From assembly GCA_963698535.1 (NCBI GenBank), contig CAVORD010000001.1:124001-188000 (forward strand): a DNA stretch of 64,000 nucleotides, written 5' to 3'. This DNA comes from CAVORD01 sp963698535 (GTDB taxonomy: Bacteria; Bacteroidota; Bacteroidia; Bacteroidales; VadinHA17). Numbering within the stretch: position 1 is the first letter of the stretch; each line of letters opens with the position of its first letter. The notes beneath the pieces were generated by a model, which did no database searches, had not been told where the DNA came from, and saw only the letters and a program-made list of their open reading frames with translations. Made by a program: the position numbers and the translations under genes. Shown here one piece after another: positions 9,164 through 17,926 of the stretch.

Positions 9164-10207
9164 ATGAAAAGATATATAGCTGCTGCTTTTACCATTCTTC
9201 TCTTCATTTCCCTGTCAGCTCAGGAATCTGTTGATCCGAAAACAAGTACTGTCGTTTTGTTCTATAATGTAGAAAACCTGTTTGATACAGTTGACGACGA
9301 AGCGCCTGGCGATGAGGAGTTTACTCCGGAAAGCCTTAAGAACTGGAGCATTGAAAGATATCAGAAGAAGCTTAAGGGTCTGGCCGAGGTAATAGCGTCA
9401 GCCAACAAGCGGGAGTTGCCCGGTATTGTCGGACTGGCAGAGGTTGAAAACAAAAAAGTGCTTAATGATCTTATCAATACTCAACCACTCAGGAAAGGTG
9501 ATTATAAGATAATTCACACCGACAGTGATGATGAACGAGGCATCGATGTTGCATTGCTCTACCGGCCGGAAGAGTTCACTCCCGTGGCCGAAAAGTACCT
9601 TAAGGTAAAATTCAGCTTTGATACCCTCGACAGGACACGCGATATTCTTTATGTTAAGGGTAAACTCGATAATGGTGAGCTGATACACATATTTGTTAAT
9701 CACTGGCCATCGCGTTCAGGTGAGGCAATAATGTCGGAGATGAAAAGGATAACAGCTGCCGTTGAGGTAAGAAAGGAGATTGATCACATTCTCAATTTCG
9801 AGCCCGAAGCGAAAATAATCGTGATGGGTGACTTTAACGATGAGCCTACCAACAGGAGTGTGATACAGATACTGGGAGCAGTGAATAAAAGGAAAAATGT
9901 TTCTAACCGCGACCTCTTCAACCTTATGTACGATGCCCATAATACAGGTAACGAAGGTACTATTACATATAAGGAGCAGTGGCAGATGTTCGACCAGATA
10001 ATGGTCACAAGGGCTCTCACCGGATCGGCAGGTTACACAACAGACCTCTCCGGTGGCAGGATCCTGAAAAGTAAACTTAACCTGATAACCGATGATGTTA
10101 CAGGTATTTCTTCCCCTTTCAGAACATACGGAGGAAACAACTGGCTTGGGGGAGTAAGCGATCACCTGCCTGTTTTTGTTATTTTGATCAAAGAAGAAGG
10201 GAAATAA
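9164..10207 (+). CDS. Secreted endonuclease/exonuclease/phosphatase-fold protein
   Basis: This protein of about 347 aa starts at the ATG at 9164, which begins a clear signal peptide (MKRYIAAAFTILLFISLSAQ). An in-frame TTG further upstream gives no signal peptide. The DNase I-like fold is shown by FYNVENLFDT near the start, GLAEVENKKV (metal-binding Glu), FVNHWPSR, VMGDFNDEP and the C-terminal GVSDHLPVFV (catalytic Asp-His). Such proteins are secreted nucleases or phosphodiesterases. The substrate cannot be read from the sequence. The stop overlaps the uvrB start (TAATG), so the two are probably cotranscribed. Confidence 0.88.
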   Translation: MKRYIAAAFTILLFISLSAQESVDPKTSTVVLFYNVENLFDTVDDEAPGDEEFTPESLKNWSIERYQKKLKGLAEVIASANKRELPGIVGLAEVENKKVLNDLINTQPLRKGDYKIIHTDSDDERGIDVALLYRPEEFTPVAEKYLKVKFSFDTLDRTRDILYVKGKLDNGELIHIFVNHWPSRSGEAIMSEMKRITAAVEVRKEIDHILNFEPEAKIIVMGDFNDEPTNRSVIQILGAVNKRKNVSNRDLFNLMYDAHNTGNEGTITYKEQWQMFDQIMVTRALTGSAGYTTDLSGGRILKSKLNLITDDVTGISSPFRTYGGNNWLGGVSDHLPVFVILIKEEGK

Positions 10208-12225
10208 TGGACTTTCGGCTTGTCTCCGATTATGTGCCTACCGGTGATCAGCCGGAGGCTATAAGACAACTAACTGATGCACTTAAGAATGATGTCCCGT
10301 TCCAGACACTGCTGGGTGTAACAGGTTCGGGTAAGACATTCACTATTGCCAATGTAATTGCCAGCCTTAACAGACCTGTACTGGTCCTAAGTCATAATAA
10401 AACGCTGGCAGCACAGCTGTACGGTGAATTCAAACAGTTCTTTCCCGAAAATGCCGTTGAATATTTTGTCTCTTACTACGACTACTATCAGCCTGAAGCA
10501 TATCTTCCGGTATCAGATACATATATTGAAAAGGATCTCTCGATAAATGAGGAGATCGAAAAACTGAGATTGAGCGCTACATCCTCACTTCTGTCAGGAA
10601 GAAGGGACGTTATCGTAGTCTCCTCAGTATCATGCCTCTATGGAATCGGCAACCCCGAAGATTTTCACTCCAATACCATACACATCAAGCAGGGTGGTAA
10701 AGTGGGGAGGAATGGTCTTCTGAGGAAACTGGTGGAAGCTCTCTACAGCAGGAATGAGAACGAATTCAAGAGGGGTACCTTCAGGGTAAGGGGCGATACG
10801 GTAGACCTCTTCCCCGCATATGCCGATATCGGCATAAGGATCATCTTCTTCGGAGAGGAGATAGAGGAGATATCTTCGTTTGACCCGCTGTCGGGTGGAA
10901 AGATCGGCACAATGCCAGAGTATATCATCTACCCTGCCAACATATTCGTCACCACTCGTGACCGAATCAATATGGCTATGGCGCAGATACAGGATGATAT
11001 GATGAAGCAGGTTCAGTTCTTTCGTGAAACAGGCAAGAGGGAAGAGGCGAAAAGGCTTGAGCAAAGAGTTGTATTTGACCTTGAGATGATCAAGGAACTT
11101 GGTTACTGCAGTGGTATCGAAAACTACTCAAGGTATTTCGATGGCAGGGTTGCCGGTACCAGACCATTCTGTCTGCTCGATTACTTTCAAAGTGATTTTA
11201 TTACTGTGATTGATGAGAGTCATGTAACCCTTCCACAGGTAAGAGCAATGCATGGCGGTGACCATTCAAGGAAGCAGACACTGGTCGATTTCGGCTTCAG
11301 GCTTCCCTCGGCCCTTGATAACAGACCGCTGCGCATAGAAGAGTTTGAGTCACTGACAGGACAAGTAATATATGTGAGTGCCACACCCACCGATTATGAA
11401 CTGGAGAGGAGCGAAGGGGTGTTTGTTGATCAGGTCATAAGACCAACAGGACTGCTGGATCCTCCGGTAGAGGTGCGACCCAGCCTTAACCAGATAGATG
11501 ATCTCATGAAGGAGATCAACGATCGTACCGCTCTCAATGAGAGGACTCTGGTTACAACACTCACTAAAAGAATGGCCGAAGAGCTCTCGGCGTATCTGGC
11601 AAAATTCAATGTCAAATGCCGCTATATACATTCCGATATCGATACACTGGACAGGATAGATATTATGGAAGGACTACGAGAGGGTGAGTTTGATGTTCTG
11701 GTGGGCGTAAACCTTCTTCGCGAAGGACTCGATCTGCCGGAAGTGTCACTGGTGGTCATCCTCGATGCCGACAAGGAGGGATTCCTGCGTTCATCGAGAT
11801 CACTTACACAGACAGCAGGAAGGGCAGCAAGGAATCTCAACGGTAAGGTTATAATGTATGCCGATAAGATCACCAGAAGTATGCAGCAGACCATTGATGA
11901 GACAAACAGAAGAAGAGAAAAGCAGCTTAAGTATAACGATGAGATGGGGATAACGCCTGCTCAGATAGTGAAAAAAAGCAGTACTATTCTTAGGAGTATG
12001 GGTAAGAAGGGTGTCTCTGTTAAGAGCTATGTGGAACCTGATAAACCTGATATTGCTGCTGACCCGGTAATCAAGTATATGAGCAAGGAAGGACTGCTCA
12101 AGGCTGTGGAAAAAAGCAGGAAGGCAATGGAAAAGGCAGCGCGTGAGCTGGACTTCGTGGAAGCAGCCAGGCTGCGTGATGAAATTGCCGTCCTGGAACA
12201 TATGGCACGCCAAAAGACTGAGTAA
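10207..12225 (+). CDS. uvrB: Excinuclease ABC subunit B
   Basis: This is a 672-aa DNA-repair helicase-like subunit of the UvrABC nucleotide excision complex. Walker A is GVTGSGKT (37-44). The beta-hairpin region that clamps DNA contains YYDYYQPEAYLP. The DEAD-like box is VIDESH. Helicase motifs V and VI (GVNLLREGLDLPEVS, TAGRAARN) are present. A C-terminal UVR motif (about 630-665) serves for UvrA/UvrC contact. Full length, overlapping the preceding gene by one base. Confidence 0.97.
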   Translation: MDFRLVSDYVPTGDQPEAIRQLTDALKNDVPFQTLLGVTGSGKTFTIANVIASLNRPVLVLSHNKTLAAQLYGEFKQFFPENAVEYFVSYYDYYQPEAYLPVSDTYIEKDLSINEEIEKLRLSATSSLLSGRRDVIVVSSVSCLYGIGNPEDFHSNTIHIKQGGKVGRNGLLRKLVEALYSRNENEFKRGTFRVRGDTVDLFPAYADIGIRIIFFGEEIEEISSFDPLSGGKIGTMPEYIIYPANIFVTTRDRINMAMAQIQDDMMKQVQFFRETGKREEAKRLEQRVVFDLEMIKELGYCSGIENYSRYFDGRVAGTRPFCLLDYFQSDFITVIDESHVTLPQVRAMHGGDHSRKQTLVDFGFRLPSALDNRPLRIEEFESLTGQVIYVSATPTDYELERSEGVFVDQVIRPTGLLDPPVEVRPSLNQIDDLMKEINDRTALNERTLVTTLTKRMAEELSAYLAKFNVKCRYIHSDIDTLDRIDIMEGLREGEFDVLVGVNLLREGLDLPEVSLVVILDADKEGFLRSSRSLTQTAGRAARNLNGKVIMYADKITRSMQQTIDETNRRREKQLKYNDEMGITPAQIVKKSSTILRSMGKKGVSVKSYVEPDKPDIAADPVIKYMSKEGLLKAVEKSRKAMEKAARELDFVEAARLRDEIAVLEHMARQKTE

Positions 12226-12296
12226 AATCTTATCTGGTCTCTTGACCTTATATGTGGATCAGGTCCGGAATGCAATGGACCATCATCCGCATATGA

Positions 12297-13907
12297 TTAA
12301 TAGATTGAGTTACGCCTGGCTAAAAGAGTCTCATCGGAGATGTAATCGTCGTAAGCCATGCTCTTGTCAACCATCCCTTTAGGACCTATCTCTATCACCC
12401 TGTTGCAGACAGTCTGTATGAACTCATGGTCATGTGATGCCATAAGTATATTTCCCTTGAACTTAACGAGGGTGTTGTTGAATGCCTGTATCGATTCAAG
12501 GTCAAGGTGGTTCGTGGGGGTATCAAGCATCATCACATTGGCATTCCTGATCATCATTCGGGAGATCATACAGCGTACTCTCTCTCCTCCGGAAAGGACA
12601 TTGACCTTCTTGTAGACATCCTCACCCGAGAAAAGCATCTTGCCCAGATAACCACGAAGATAGAGTTCACTCGTATCTTCCGAATACTGTGCAAGCCAGT
12701 CGATGAGAGTGACATCTTTATTAAACAGCTCGTCATAATCAAGCGGAAGATAGGATTTTACAATTGTCTGTCCCCATACAAATGACCCGCTATCGCTCCT
12801 GATATGCCCCTTCAGTATACCGAAGAGGTTGGTCATGGCCCTGTGATCGCGTGATAGAAAGACTATCTTATCGTTCTTATTGACGGTAAAGGTCAGGTCC
12901 CTGAAGAGAAAAGTACCGTCAATTGATTTACTTAGCCCGTTTACTGAAAGAATGTTGTTTCCCGGCTCGCGTCCCGGAGTAAAAATGATCCCCGGGTACT
13001 TTCGGGTTGAGGGCCTGATCTCTTCAATATTTAGCTTCTCAATCATCTTCTTCCTGCTCGTTGTCTGCTTCGATTTGGATGCGTTGGCACTGAAACGGGC
13101 AATAAAGTCCTGTAGCTCCTTCTTCTTCTCTTCGGCTTTCTTGTTCTGTGATTGCATCTGTCTTAATGCCAGCTGACTGGACTCATACCAGAAGGTATAG
13201 TTACCGGAAAATTGCTGGATCTTCCCAAAATCAATGTCAATGATCTGGGTGCATATTGAGTCAAGGAAGTGACGGTCGTGTGATACAACCAGTACTGTAT
13301 TTTCAAATTCTGCCAGGTAGTTCTCCAGCCAGGTGACGGTCTCAAGGTCGAGGTCGTTTGTAGGCTCATCCAGCAAAAGATTGTCGGGTTTGCCGAACAG
13401 GGCCTGGGCAAGCAGAACCTTTACCTTATCCTTGGCAGTAAGCTCTTCAAGGAGTTTGAGGTGAAGATCTTCCTTTATTCCCAGTCCGCCAAGCAAAATT
13501 GCTGCATTACTCTCGGCGTTCCAGCCGTCCATCTCTGCAAACTTCTCCTCAAGCACGGAAGCCCTTAATCCGTCTTTCTCGGTAAAATCGGTTTTGGCGT
13601 AGAGTGACTCTTTCTCCCTCCTGATACTCCATAGGTCAGTGTGTCCCATCATTACGGTGTCGAGGACCGAGCACTTGTCGAATTCGGTGTGACTCTGCTT
13701 CAGTACTGACAATCTCTCGCCGGGACCAAATGATACTGATCCCGTGCGTGCTTCAGCTTCACCGTGAAGCATCTTCAGAAAGGTTGATTTACCGGCACCA
13801 TTGGCTCCAATTATTCCGTAACAGTTTCCCGGAGTGAATACCAGATTGACATCCTGAAACAGAATGCGTTTACCGTACTGTATGCTTAAATTTGAAACTG
13901 TTATCAT
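12297..13907 (-). CDS. ABC-F family ATPase (YbiT/EttA-like ribosome-associated)
   Basis: This 536-aa soluble protein has two ABC ATPase domains and no membrane segment. The first Walker A is GANGAGKST (34-42) with Walker B LLLDEPTNDLD. The second half has signature LSGGERVRC and Walker B MMLDTPTNHLD. The second nucleotide site is divergent: its Walker A region reads LSRDHRAMTN and lacks a clear GxxGxGKS, as in YbiT/YkpA-type members. An inter-domain linker rich in Lys and Glu at about 240-300 matches the P-site tRNA-interaction motif. ABC-F proteins act on the ribosome; resistance or translational-control roles cannot be separated here. Confidence 0.9.
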   Translation of the reverse strand: MITVSNLSIQYGKRILFQDVNLVFTPGNCYGIIGANGAGKSTFLKMLHGEAEARTGSVSFGPGERLSVLKQSHTEFDKCSVLDTVMMGHTDLWSIRREKESLYAKTDFTEKDGLRASVLEEKFAEMDGWNAESNAAILLGGLGIKEDLHLKLLEELTAKDKVKVLLAQALFGKPDNLLLDEPTNDLDLETVTWLENYLAEFENTVLVVSHDRHFLDSICTQIIDIDFGKIQQFSGNYTFWYESSQLALRQMQSQNKKAEEKKKELQDFIARFSANASKSKQTTSRKKMIEKLNIEEIRPSTRKYPGIIFTPGREPGNNILSVNGLSKSIDGTFLFRDLTFTVNKNDKIVFLSRDHRAMTNLFGILKGHIRSDSGSFVWGQTIVKSYLPLDYDELFNKDVTLIDWLAQYSEDTSELYLRGYLGKMLFSGEDVYKKVNVLSGGERVRCMISRMMIRNANVMMLDTPTNHLDLESIQAFNNTLVKFKGNILMASHDHEFIQTVCNRVIEIGPKGMVDKSMAYDDYISDETLLARRNSIY

Positions 13908-14207
13908 TTAAAAAAAATATGATTTATATCTGAAGCCAGCTATCTGGACAACGGGGGTGCAAAGGTAGTCAATTTTTCCTTGAAAAAGGCACAAGGGAAG
14001 TCGCTGTTCAGGTCAATCTGATGCCAGCCTCACTGACTGTCAGGGACAATGCCAAAATGGATCCTGGCTGTTGTCACAGGAATGTATGCCAATTTTGCAT
14101 CCGGAATAATTGAAAATTGCGATCAAATGCTGATATTTGGTTGAGGCATTCTCACACCTTCCCGTTGGGGAGGGTTACTCATATTTTGCTATCAAATTGT
14201 TGCTCTT
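13908..14207. other. Divergent intergenic region
   Basis: This 300-base gap lies between the divergent ABC-F and Asp-box genes. It holds the ABC-F promoter element at 13960-13967. A short inverted motif CCTTCCCgttGGGGAGGG lies near 14158-14175. No small gene or RNA was recognised. Confidence 0.4.
13960..13967 (-). promoter_or_regulatory. TAnnTTTG promoter element for the ABC-F gene
   Basis: TACCTTTG on the minus strand lies 53 bases before the ABC-F start codon. It matches the -7 consensus; the -33 element is not clear. Confidence 0.45.
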
Positions 14208-16811
14208 ATGAAGAAATATCTGATCCTTCCGGCACTGTTCTTTTGCTTATTATTAATAGCTGAGGCGCAGACTCCTGTTTCCCCATTGACAGCTTCGTAT
14301 CCCGATTATCTTAAGCACAAGGAGGAAACAATGTTCAATCTTGAATGGATAGGATTGGGACCGGTAGTCAACTCAGCGCGGGTGGATGCTATTCAGATTG
14401 ATCCTTCCGATCCGTCTACGATGTATGTGGCTTTCAGCTCCGGCAGTTTGTGGAAGAGTATCAACAACGGTCTCTCCTGGAAACCTGTATTTGAGAATAA
14501 GGCAACAAACGGCATCGGTGATTTTGCTGTATCAAAGTCAAATCCAAATGTTATTTATCTTGGAACAGGTGATAACCTTAAGAAACCAAGGAACTTTACA
14601 ATTCCCGGCGATGGTATTTACAGGTCGGATGACGGAGGAGAGTCATGGAAGTATCTTGGCCTGAACGATTCGTGGACGATCGGTGAGATTAAGATCCACC
14701 CAACAAATCCGGATATAGTATTTGTTGCTGCCCTCGGCCACCTGTGGTCGACCAATAAAACCCGGGGCATATTCCGTTCCATTAACGGAGGTGAGACCTG
14801 GGAGCATGTGCTCTTTATCGATGAGAAGACGGGCGGGAACGACATTGTTATCTCTGAGTCCGATCCGAACATTATTTACGCAACGATGTGGGAGATGTAT
14901 CCCGATATCAGCGGCCCCGGAAGCTCGGTACACAAAAGTACAGATGGAGGGAAAACATGGAACAAACTGGGAGGGGGACTGCCCGATGGCCCGAAAAACG
15001 GACGAATGGGAGTGGCAGTGTCATTTTCAAACCCCGACAAAGCCTACGTTCTTGCAGACAATCTTAATAAAGATAAGAATCTTGCCGCTGAGGTCTACCT
15101 TACAATTGACGGAGGGAAGTCATGGACCCGGACCCACAAGGAGGAGTTGATGATATTCCCCGGGATAGGATGGTACTTTACAGATATTTATGTCAACCCC
15201 CGCGATGATGATGAGATCTATGCAATGGGTGTGAGAATTGCTCACAGCTCAAACGGCGGAGAGTCATTCGACCTGGTTGGAGGGGATATTTACCATATCT
15301 TCCCAAGTACAGCCGACTTCTTTCACCTCGACTTTACAGAATTATGGATCGATCCGGCAAACCCAAACCATCTGGCGGCCGGCAATGACGGAGGCTTCTT
15401 TGTGAGCTATGACAGAGGGGCAACATGGATGCATTATAATAATATCCCTGCAGGTGAATTCTATGATATCACCACAGGGCCGGGAACTGATTATCTGGTA
15501 TATGGCGGAGCACAGGATGATGCAACGGTCTATGGCCCTGCCGATGAGTGGGATCCCCGATTCCCCGATAATTGGAAATATGTGTGGCTCGATGCATGGG
15601 GAGGAGGCGATGGATGCGTCTCCCAGGTTGATCCCATAGAGACAAATATTGTTTACTTCAGTTCTCAGAATGGGGGTGTCAGACGAAAGGATATGCTCAC
15701 AGGCAGATCGGTCGGAATAAGGCCTTCATTACCTGAAAAGGCAGCAGGCGAGCTTAATTTCAATTTCATCGCTCCTTATTTCATCTCCCCTCATAACAGA
15801 CTGACCCTGTATCACGGAGGCAACTACGTGTTCAGGAGTACCAATCGTGGTGATAACTGGAAGGTGATAAGTGGAGATCTTTCAGTCTCCGCTGTACCCG
15901 AAAAAAGATCGGTGGCAACGGGAGCTATTGCTGAGTCACCAATTAAAGCAGGGGTTATCTATGCAGGCACCGACAGGGGTGCTTTCTGGACCTCCCTGGA
16001 CGATGGTGCCTCTTGGAAAGAGTATTCGGCCGGTCTTCCAAATAACTACATCAGAAGTATATGTCCGTCAAAGTACAGCCTGTCAAGAGTTTATGTTACC
16101 CTTACAGGGATCAACTACGACGACCTCAATCTGTATGTCTATGTTTCAGAAAACTATGGAGCATCATGGAAGCCGTTGAATGCCAATCTTCCCAATGAGA
16201 TAGCCAATGTCATCGCTGAAGACCCTGTCAATGAAAACATATTGTACCTGGGTACAATAAGAGGAGTTTATGTCTCACTCGACAGGGGAGAGAAATGGTC
16301 ACTGCTCGGTGCGGGCCTCCCCTCGGTGCCGGTTTCAGATATTGAGATACAGAAAGATGCCATGGATATTGTGATCGCTACCTACGGAAGGGGTATTTAT
16401 AAGATGAACCTAAAGCCACTGCATGAATCAGTAAGCCGGGGAAAGATAAGATCCAATAATTTTCTCCTGCCTCCCCCGGTAGTCACACAGCCCTGGATCA
16501 ATGATACTCACCGCGATCCTGATTACAGGTCAGTTGAAAAAGCACCTTTCTCATTTGTCCTGAAAAAGAGTGGAGAGGTTATCCTTAAAATTACCGATAA
16601 AGAGAAGAAAGTTATCTGGGAGAAGAGGATTGCAGCACATGCCGGAATAAACCAGTACAGATGGGATCTTGTTCTGGGACAGACAGAAAGCCCACTGCCA
16701 TACTTCTTTAACTATTACAGGTACATTACTCCGGGAAACTATAAGCTTCTCCTTGAAGTTGACAGAGAGATAACGGAACAGGATCTGGTGGTAAAGAGAG
16801 CAATAAAATGA
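14208..16811 (+). CDS. Secreted Asp-box (BNR/Vps10-like) beta-propeller protein
   Basis: This 867-aa protein has a signal peptide (residues 1-20, ending LIAEAQ). About eleven Asp-box motifs (SxDxGxxW type) are spread over the chain, for example SINNGLSW, RSDDGGESW, RSINGGETW, KSTDGGKTW, TIDGGKSW, STNRGDNW, SLDDGASW and SLDRGEKW. This pattern marks sortilin/VPS10-type or BNR double beta-propellers. Many Bacteroidota carry such proteins annotated as 'glycosyl hydrolase' without a proven reaction. After the propellers, residues about 760-867 look like a beta-sandwich domain. No T9SS sorting tail is seen. Enzyme activity is not supported by visible catalytic residues. Confidence 0.8.
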   Translation: MKKYLILPALFFCLLLIAEAQTPVSPLTASYPDYLKHKEETMFNLEWIGLGPVVNSARVDAIQIDPSDPSTMYVAFSSGSLWKSINNGLSWKPVFENKATNGIGDFAVSKSNPNVIYLGTGDNLKKPRNFTIPGDGIYRSDDGGESWKYLGLNDSWTIGEIKIHPTNPDIVFVAALGHLWSTNKTRGIFRSINGGETWEHVLFIDEKTGGNDIVISESDPNIIYATMWEMYPDISGPGSSVHKSTDGGKTWNKLGGGLPDGPKNGRMGVAVSFSNPDKAYVLADNLNKDKNLAAEVYLTIDGGKSWTRTHKEELMIFPGIGWYFTDIYVNPRDDDEIYAMGVRIAHSSNGGESFDLVGGDIYHIFPSTADFFHLDFTELWIDPANPNHLAAGNDGGFFVSYDRGATWMHYNNIPAGEFYDITTGPGTDYLVYGGAQDDATVYGPADEWDPRFPDNWKYVWLDAWGGGDGCVSQVDPIETNIVYFSSQNGGVRRKDMLTGRSVGIRPSLPEKAAGELNFNFIAPYFISPHNRLTLYHGGNYVFRSTNRGDNWKVISGDLSVSAVPEKRSVATGAIAESPIKAGVIYAGTDRGAFWTSLDDGASWKEYSAGLPNNYIRSICPSKYSLSRVYVTLTGINYDDLNLYVYVSENYGASWKPLNANLPNEIANVIAEDPVNENILYLGTIRGVYVSLDRGEKWSLLGAGLPSVPVSDIEIQKDAMDIVIATYGRGIYKMNLKPLHESVSRGKIRSNNFLLPPPVVTQPWINDTHRDPDYRSVEKAPFSFVLKKSGEVILKITDKEKKVIWEKRIAAHAGINQYRWDLVLGQTESPLPYFFNYYRYITPGNYKLLLEVDREITEQDLVVKRAIK

Positions 16812-17218
16812 CAAGGTGGACAATAAGTTATCATTATCTTCATTACTGAAGATGTTAAGTAATTAGAGGACATTTTGGAATCCATAAATCCGTTCGGCGG
16901 AGGCTCTGCCTCCGTCGGAATATCCGTTCAGGCTCTGCCTGAAAAGTGAAGTGTGTGAAAAAGCTCGCACAGGCTAGAGCCTGTGATCATAGTCCGACTC
17001 AGGCCGGAGCCTGAGCCGAACAAAACAAAACATAAATTTGTCTGCGAAATATCTAATGTCTGCAGCAATGAAGAAATAAAATATTGTTTTTTGAGATACT
17101 CTTATCAGATTGGTTGCTATTTCTGTTTAATAAATCCGGGATTGGCAAGTGCAAATAATTTCTCATCTTCTATAAAGTTTGGCAAATCAAAAAAATGGTT
17201 AATTTTGCACTCGTTAAT
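16812..17218. other. Intergenic stretch with a structured repeat
   Basis: This 407-base gap between the propeller gene and the tRNA array contains the 141-bp repeat copy at 16931-17071. Just before it is a separate hairpin-forming GGCGGAGGCTCTGCCTCCGTC at about 16896-16916. The rest is AT-rich and unassigned. Confidence 0.5.
16931..17071 (+). repeat. 141-bp structured intergenic repeat, copy 1
   Basis: It is nearly identical to the reverse complement of 63264-63405. The conserved core runs from GGCTCTGCCTGAAAAGTG through GTGATCATAGTCCGACTC to AACAAAACATAAATTTGTC and CAGCAATGA. It contains two hairpins: CACAGGCT/AGCCTGTG-like around 16968-16986 and CTCAGGC/GCCTGAG around 16996-17013. No coding sequence. 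Confidence 0.8.
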
Positions 17219-17467
17219 CGGGGTGTGGCGCAGTTGGCTAGCGTATCACGCAAGGCGTGATGGTCGTTCTCCTCGAAAGTTTTGAGCCAACAAATTTTTA
17301 TCGGGGTGTGGCGCAGTTGGCTAGCGTATCACGCAAGGCGTGATGGTCGTTCTCCTCGAAAGTTTTGAGCCAACAAATTTTTATCGGGGTGTGGCGCAGT
17401 TGGCTAGCGTATCACGCAAGGCGTGATGGTCGTTCTCCTCGAAAGTTTTGAGCCAACAAATTTTTAT
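17219..17467 (+). repeat. Three perfect 83-bp tandem repeats, tRNA-Pro-like
   Basis: Units start at 17219, 17302 and 17385 and are identical over 83 bases. A fourth position of the same period, 17468, is the tRNA-Pro itself. Each unit keeps the tRNA acceptor 5' strand, D arm and following bases (CGGGGTGTGGCGCAGTTGG, CTAGCGTA). The anticodon arm is replaced by ATCACGC-AAG-GCGTGAT, and the 3' half by a sequence that cannot pair with the acceptor. They are therefore not functional tRNAs. The tails end CAACAAATTTTTAT. Confidence 0.85.
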
Positions 17468-17543
17468 CGGGGTGTGGCTGCAGTTGGCTAGCGTAACTTG
17501 CATGGGGTGCAAGTGGTCGTCCGTTCGAGTCGGATCACCCCGA
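17468..17543 (+). tRNA. tRNA-Pro (anticodon GGG)
   Basis: The cloverleaf is readable. Acceptor CGGGGTG (17468-17474) pairs perfectly with CACCCCG (17536-17542), and the discriminator is A17543. The anticodon stem CTTGC/GCAAG (17497-17501 with 17509-17513) encloses ATGGGGT, with anticodon GGG at 17504-17506. The T arm GTCCG-TTCGAGT-CGGAT is at 17519-17535. CCA is not encoded. Two bases look surplus against the usual tRNA-Pro and against the tandem copies: T17479 in the D stem and one A at 17495/17496. These could be sequence errors or real damage. It is followed by an intrinsic terminator. Confidence 0.85.
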
Positions 17544-17554
17544 CAAAACAATAT

Positions 17555-17579
17555 AAAGGGGAGCATAGCTCCCTTTTTT
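17555..17579 (+). terminator. Intrinsic terminator after tRNA-Pro
   Basis: GGGAGC-ATA-GCTCCC (17559-17573), extended by A-T pairs, is followed by six T. It lies 12 bases after the tRNA and directly before the GIY-YIG ORF. Confidence 0.8.
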
Positions 17580-17582
17580 GCT

Positions 17583-17828
17583 ATGTATTATACCTATGTC
17601 CTCTTTAGCAAATCAATTATTAAGTATTATGTCGGTCAAACCATCGACATTAATAAAAGGTTGGAGGAGCATAACAGAGGTAAGACTAAGTTTATGAAGA
17701 CAGGCATCCCATGGTGTATCGAGTATTATGAAACTTTTAAAACCAGAGCGGAGGCTGTAAGACTCGAAAATAAAATCAAAAAACGTGGCGCAGCCAGATT
17801 TCTGGAAGACTTAAATACCGCTGGCTAA
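17583..17828 (+). CDS. Small GIY-YIG nuclease-superfamily protein
   Basis: This 81-aa protein belongs to the UPF0213/GIY-YIG single-domain group. The start at 17583 (MYYTYVLFSK) is chosen because it begins the conserved first beta strand; the open frame upstream runs through the tRNA. The GIY-YIG pair is represented by YTYVL (residues 3-7) and YYVGQT (15-20). Other conserved points are N24 with R26, H31 and a central Glu (E49). The C-terminal KKRGAARFLEDL is typical of Bacteroidota members. It sits between an intact tRNA-Pro and a tRNA-Pro 3' remnant, with its stop at the remnant border. This suggests a tRNA-associated mobile or homing-like unit. Activity is not proven by sequence. Confidence 0.85.
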   Translation: MYYTYVLFSKSIIKYYVGQTIDINKRLEEHNRGKTKFMKTGIPWCIEYYETFKTRAEAVRLENKIKKRGAARFLEDLNTAG

Positions 17829-17880
17829 CGTATCACGCCGTGGCGTGATGGTCGTCACGCCTCAGGCGTGATCACCCCGA
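17816..17880 (+). pseudogene. tRNA-Pro-like 3' remnant
   Basis: From GCTGGCTAACGTA to CACCCCGA (17873-17880) it follows the tRNA-Pro plan: end of D arm, anticodon arm, GGTCG variable loop, T arm, acceptor 3' strand and discriminator. The acceptor 5' strand is missing. The anticodon arm is a perfect palindrome ATCACGCC-GT-GGCGTGAT, and the T arm is TCACGCC-TCA-GGCGTGA, so no normal anticodon or T loop remains. Confidence 0.65.
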
Positions 17881-17926
17881 CAAAGGTTGATAAACCATTT
17901 TTAAATGGACATTCCGGCCGAAGTGA

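Noticed and set aside
16983..17285. 100-aa plus-strand open frame
   Set aside because: Spans the structured repeat and the first pseudo-tRNA; no coding features.
17219..17467. CRISPR array
   Set aside because: The 83-base units are identical throughout with no variable spacers, and they match tRNA-Pro; no cas genes.
17448..17582. N-terminal extension of the GIY-YIG ORF
   Set aside because: The extra 45 codons run through the tRNA and its terminator; the domain starts at 17583.
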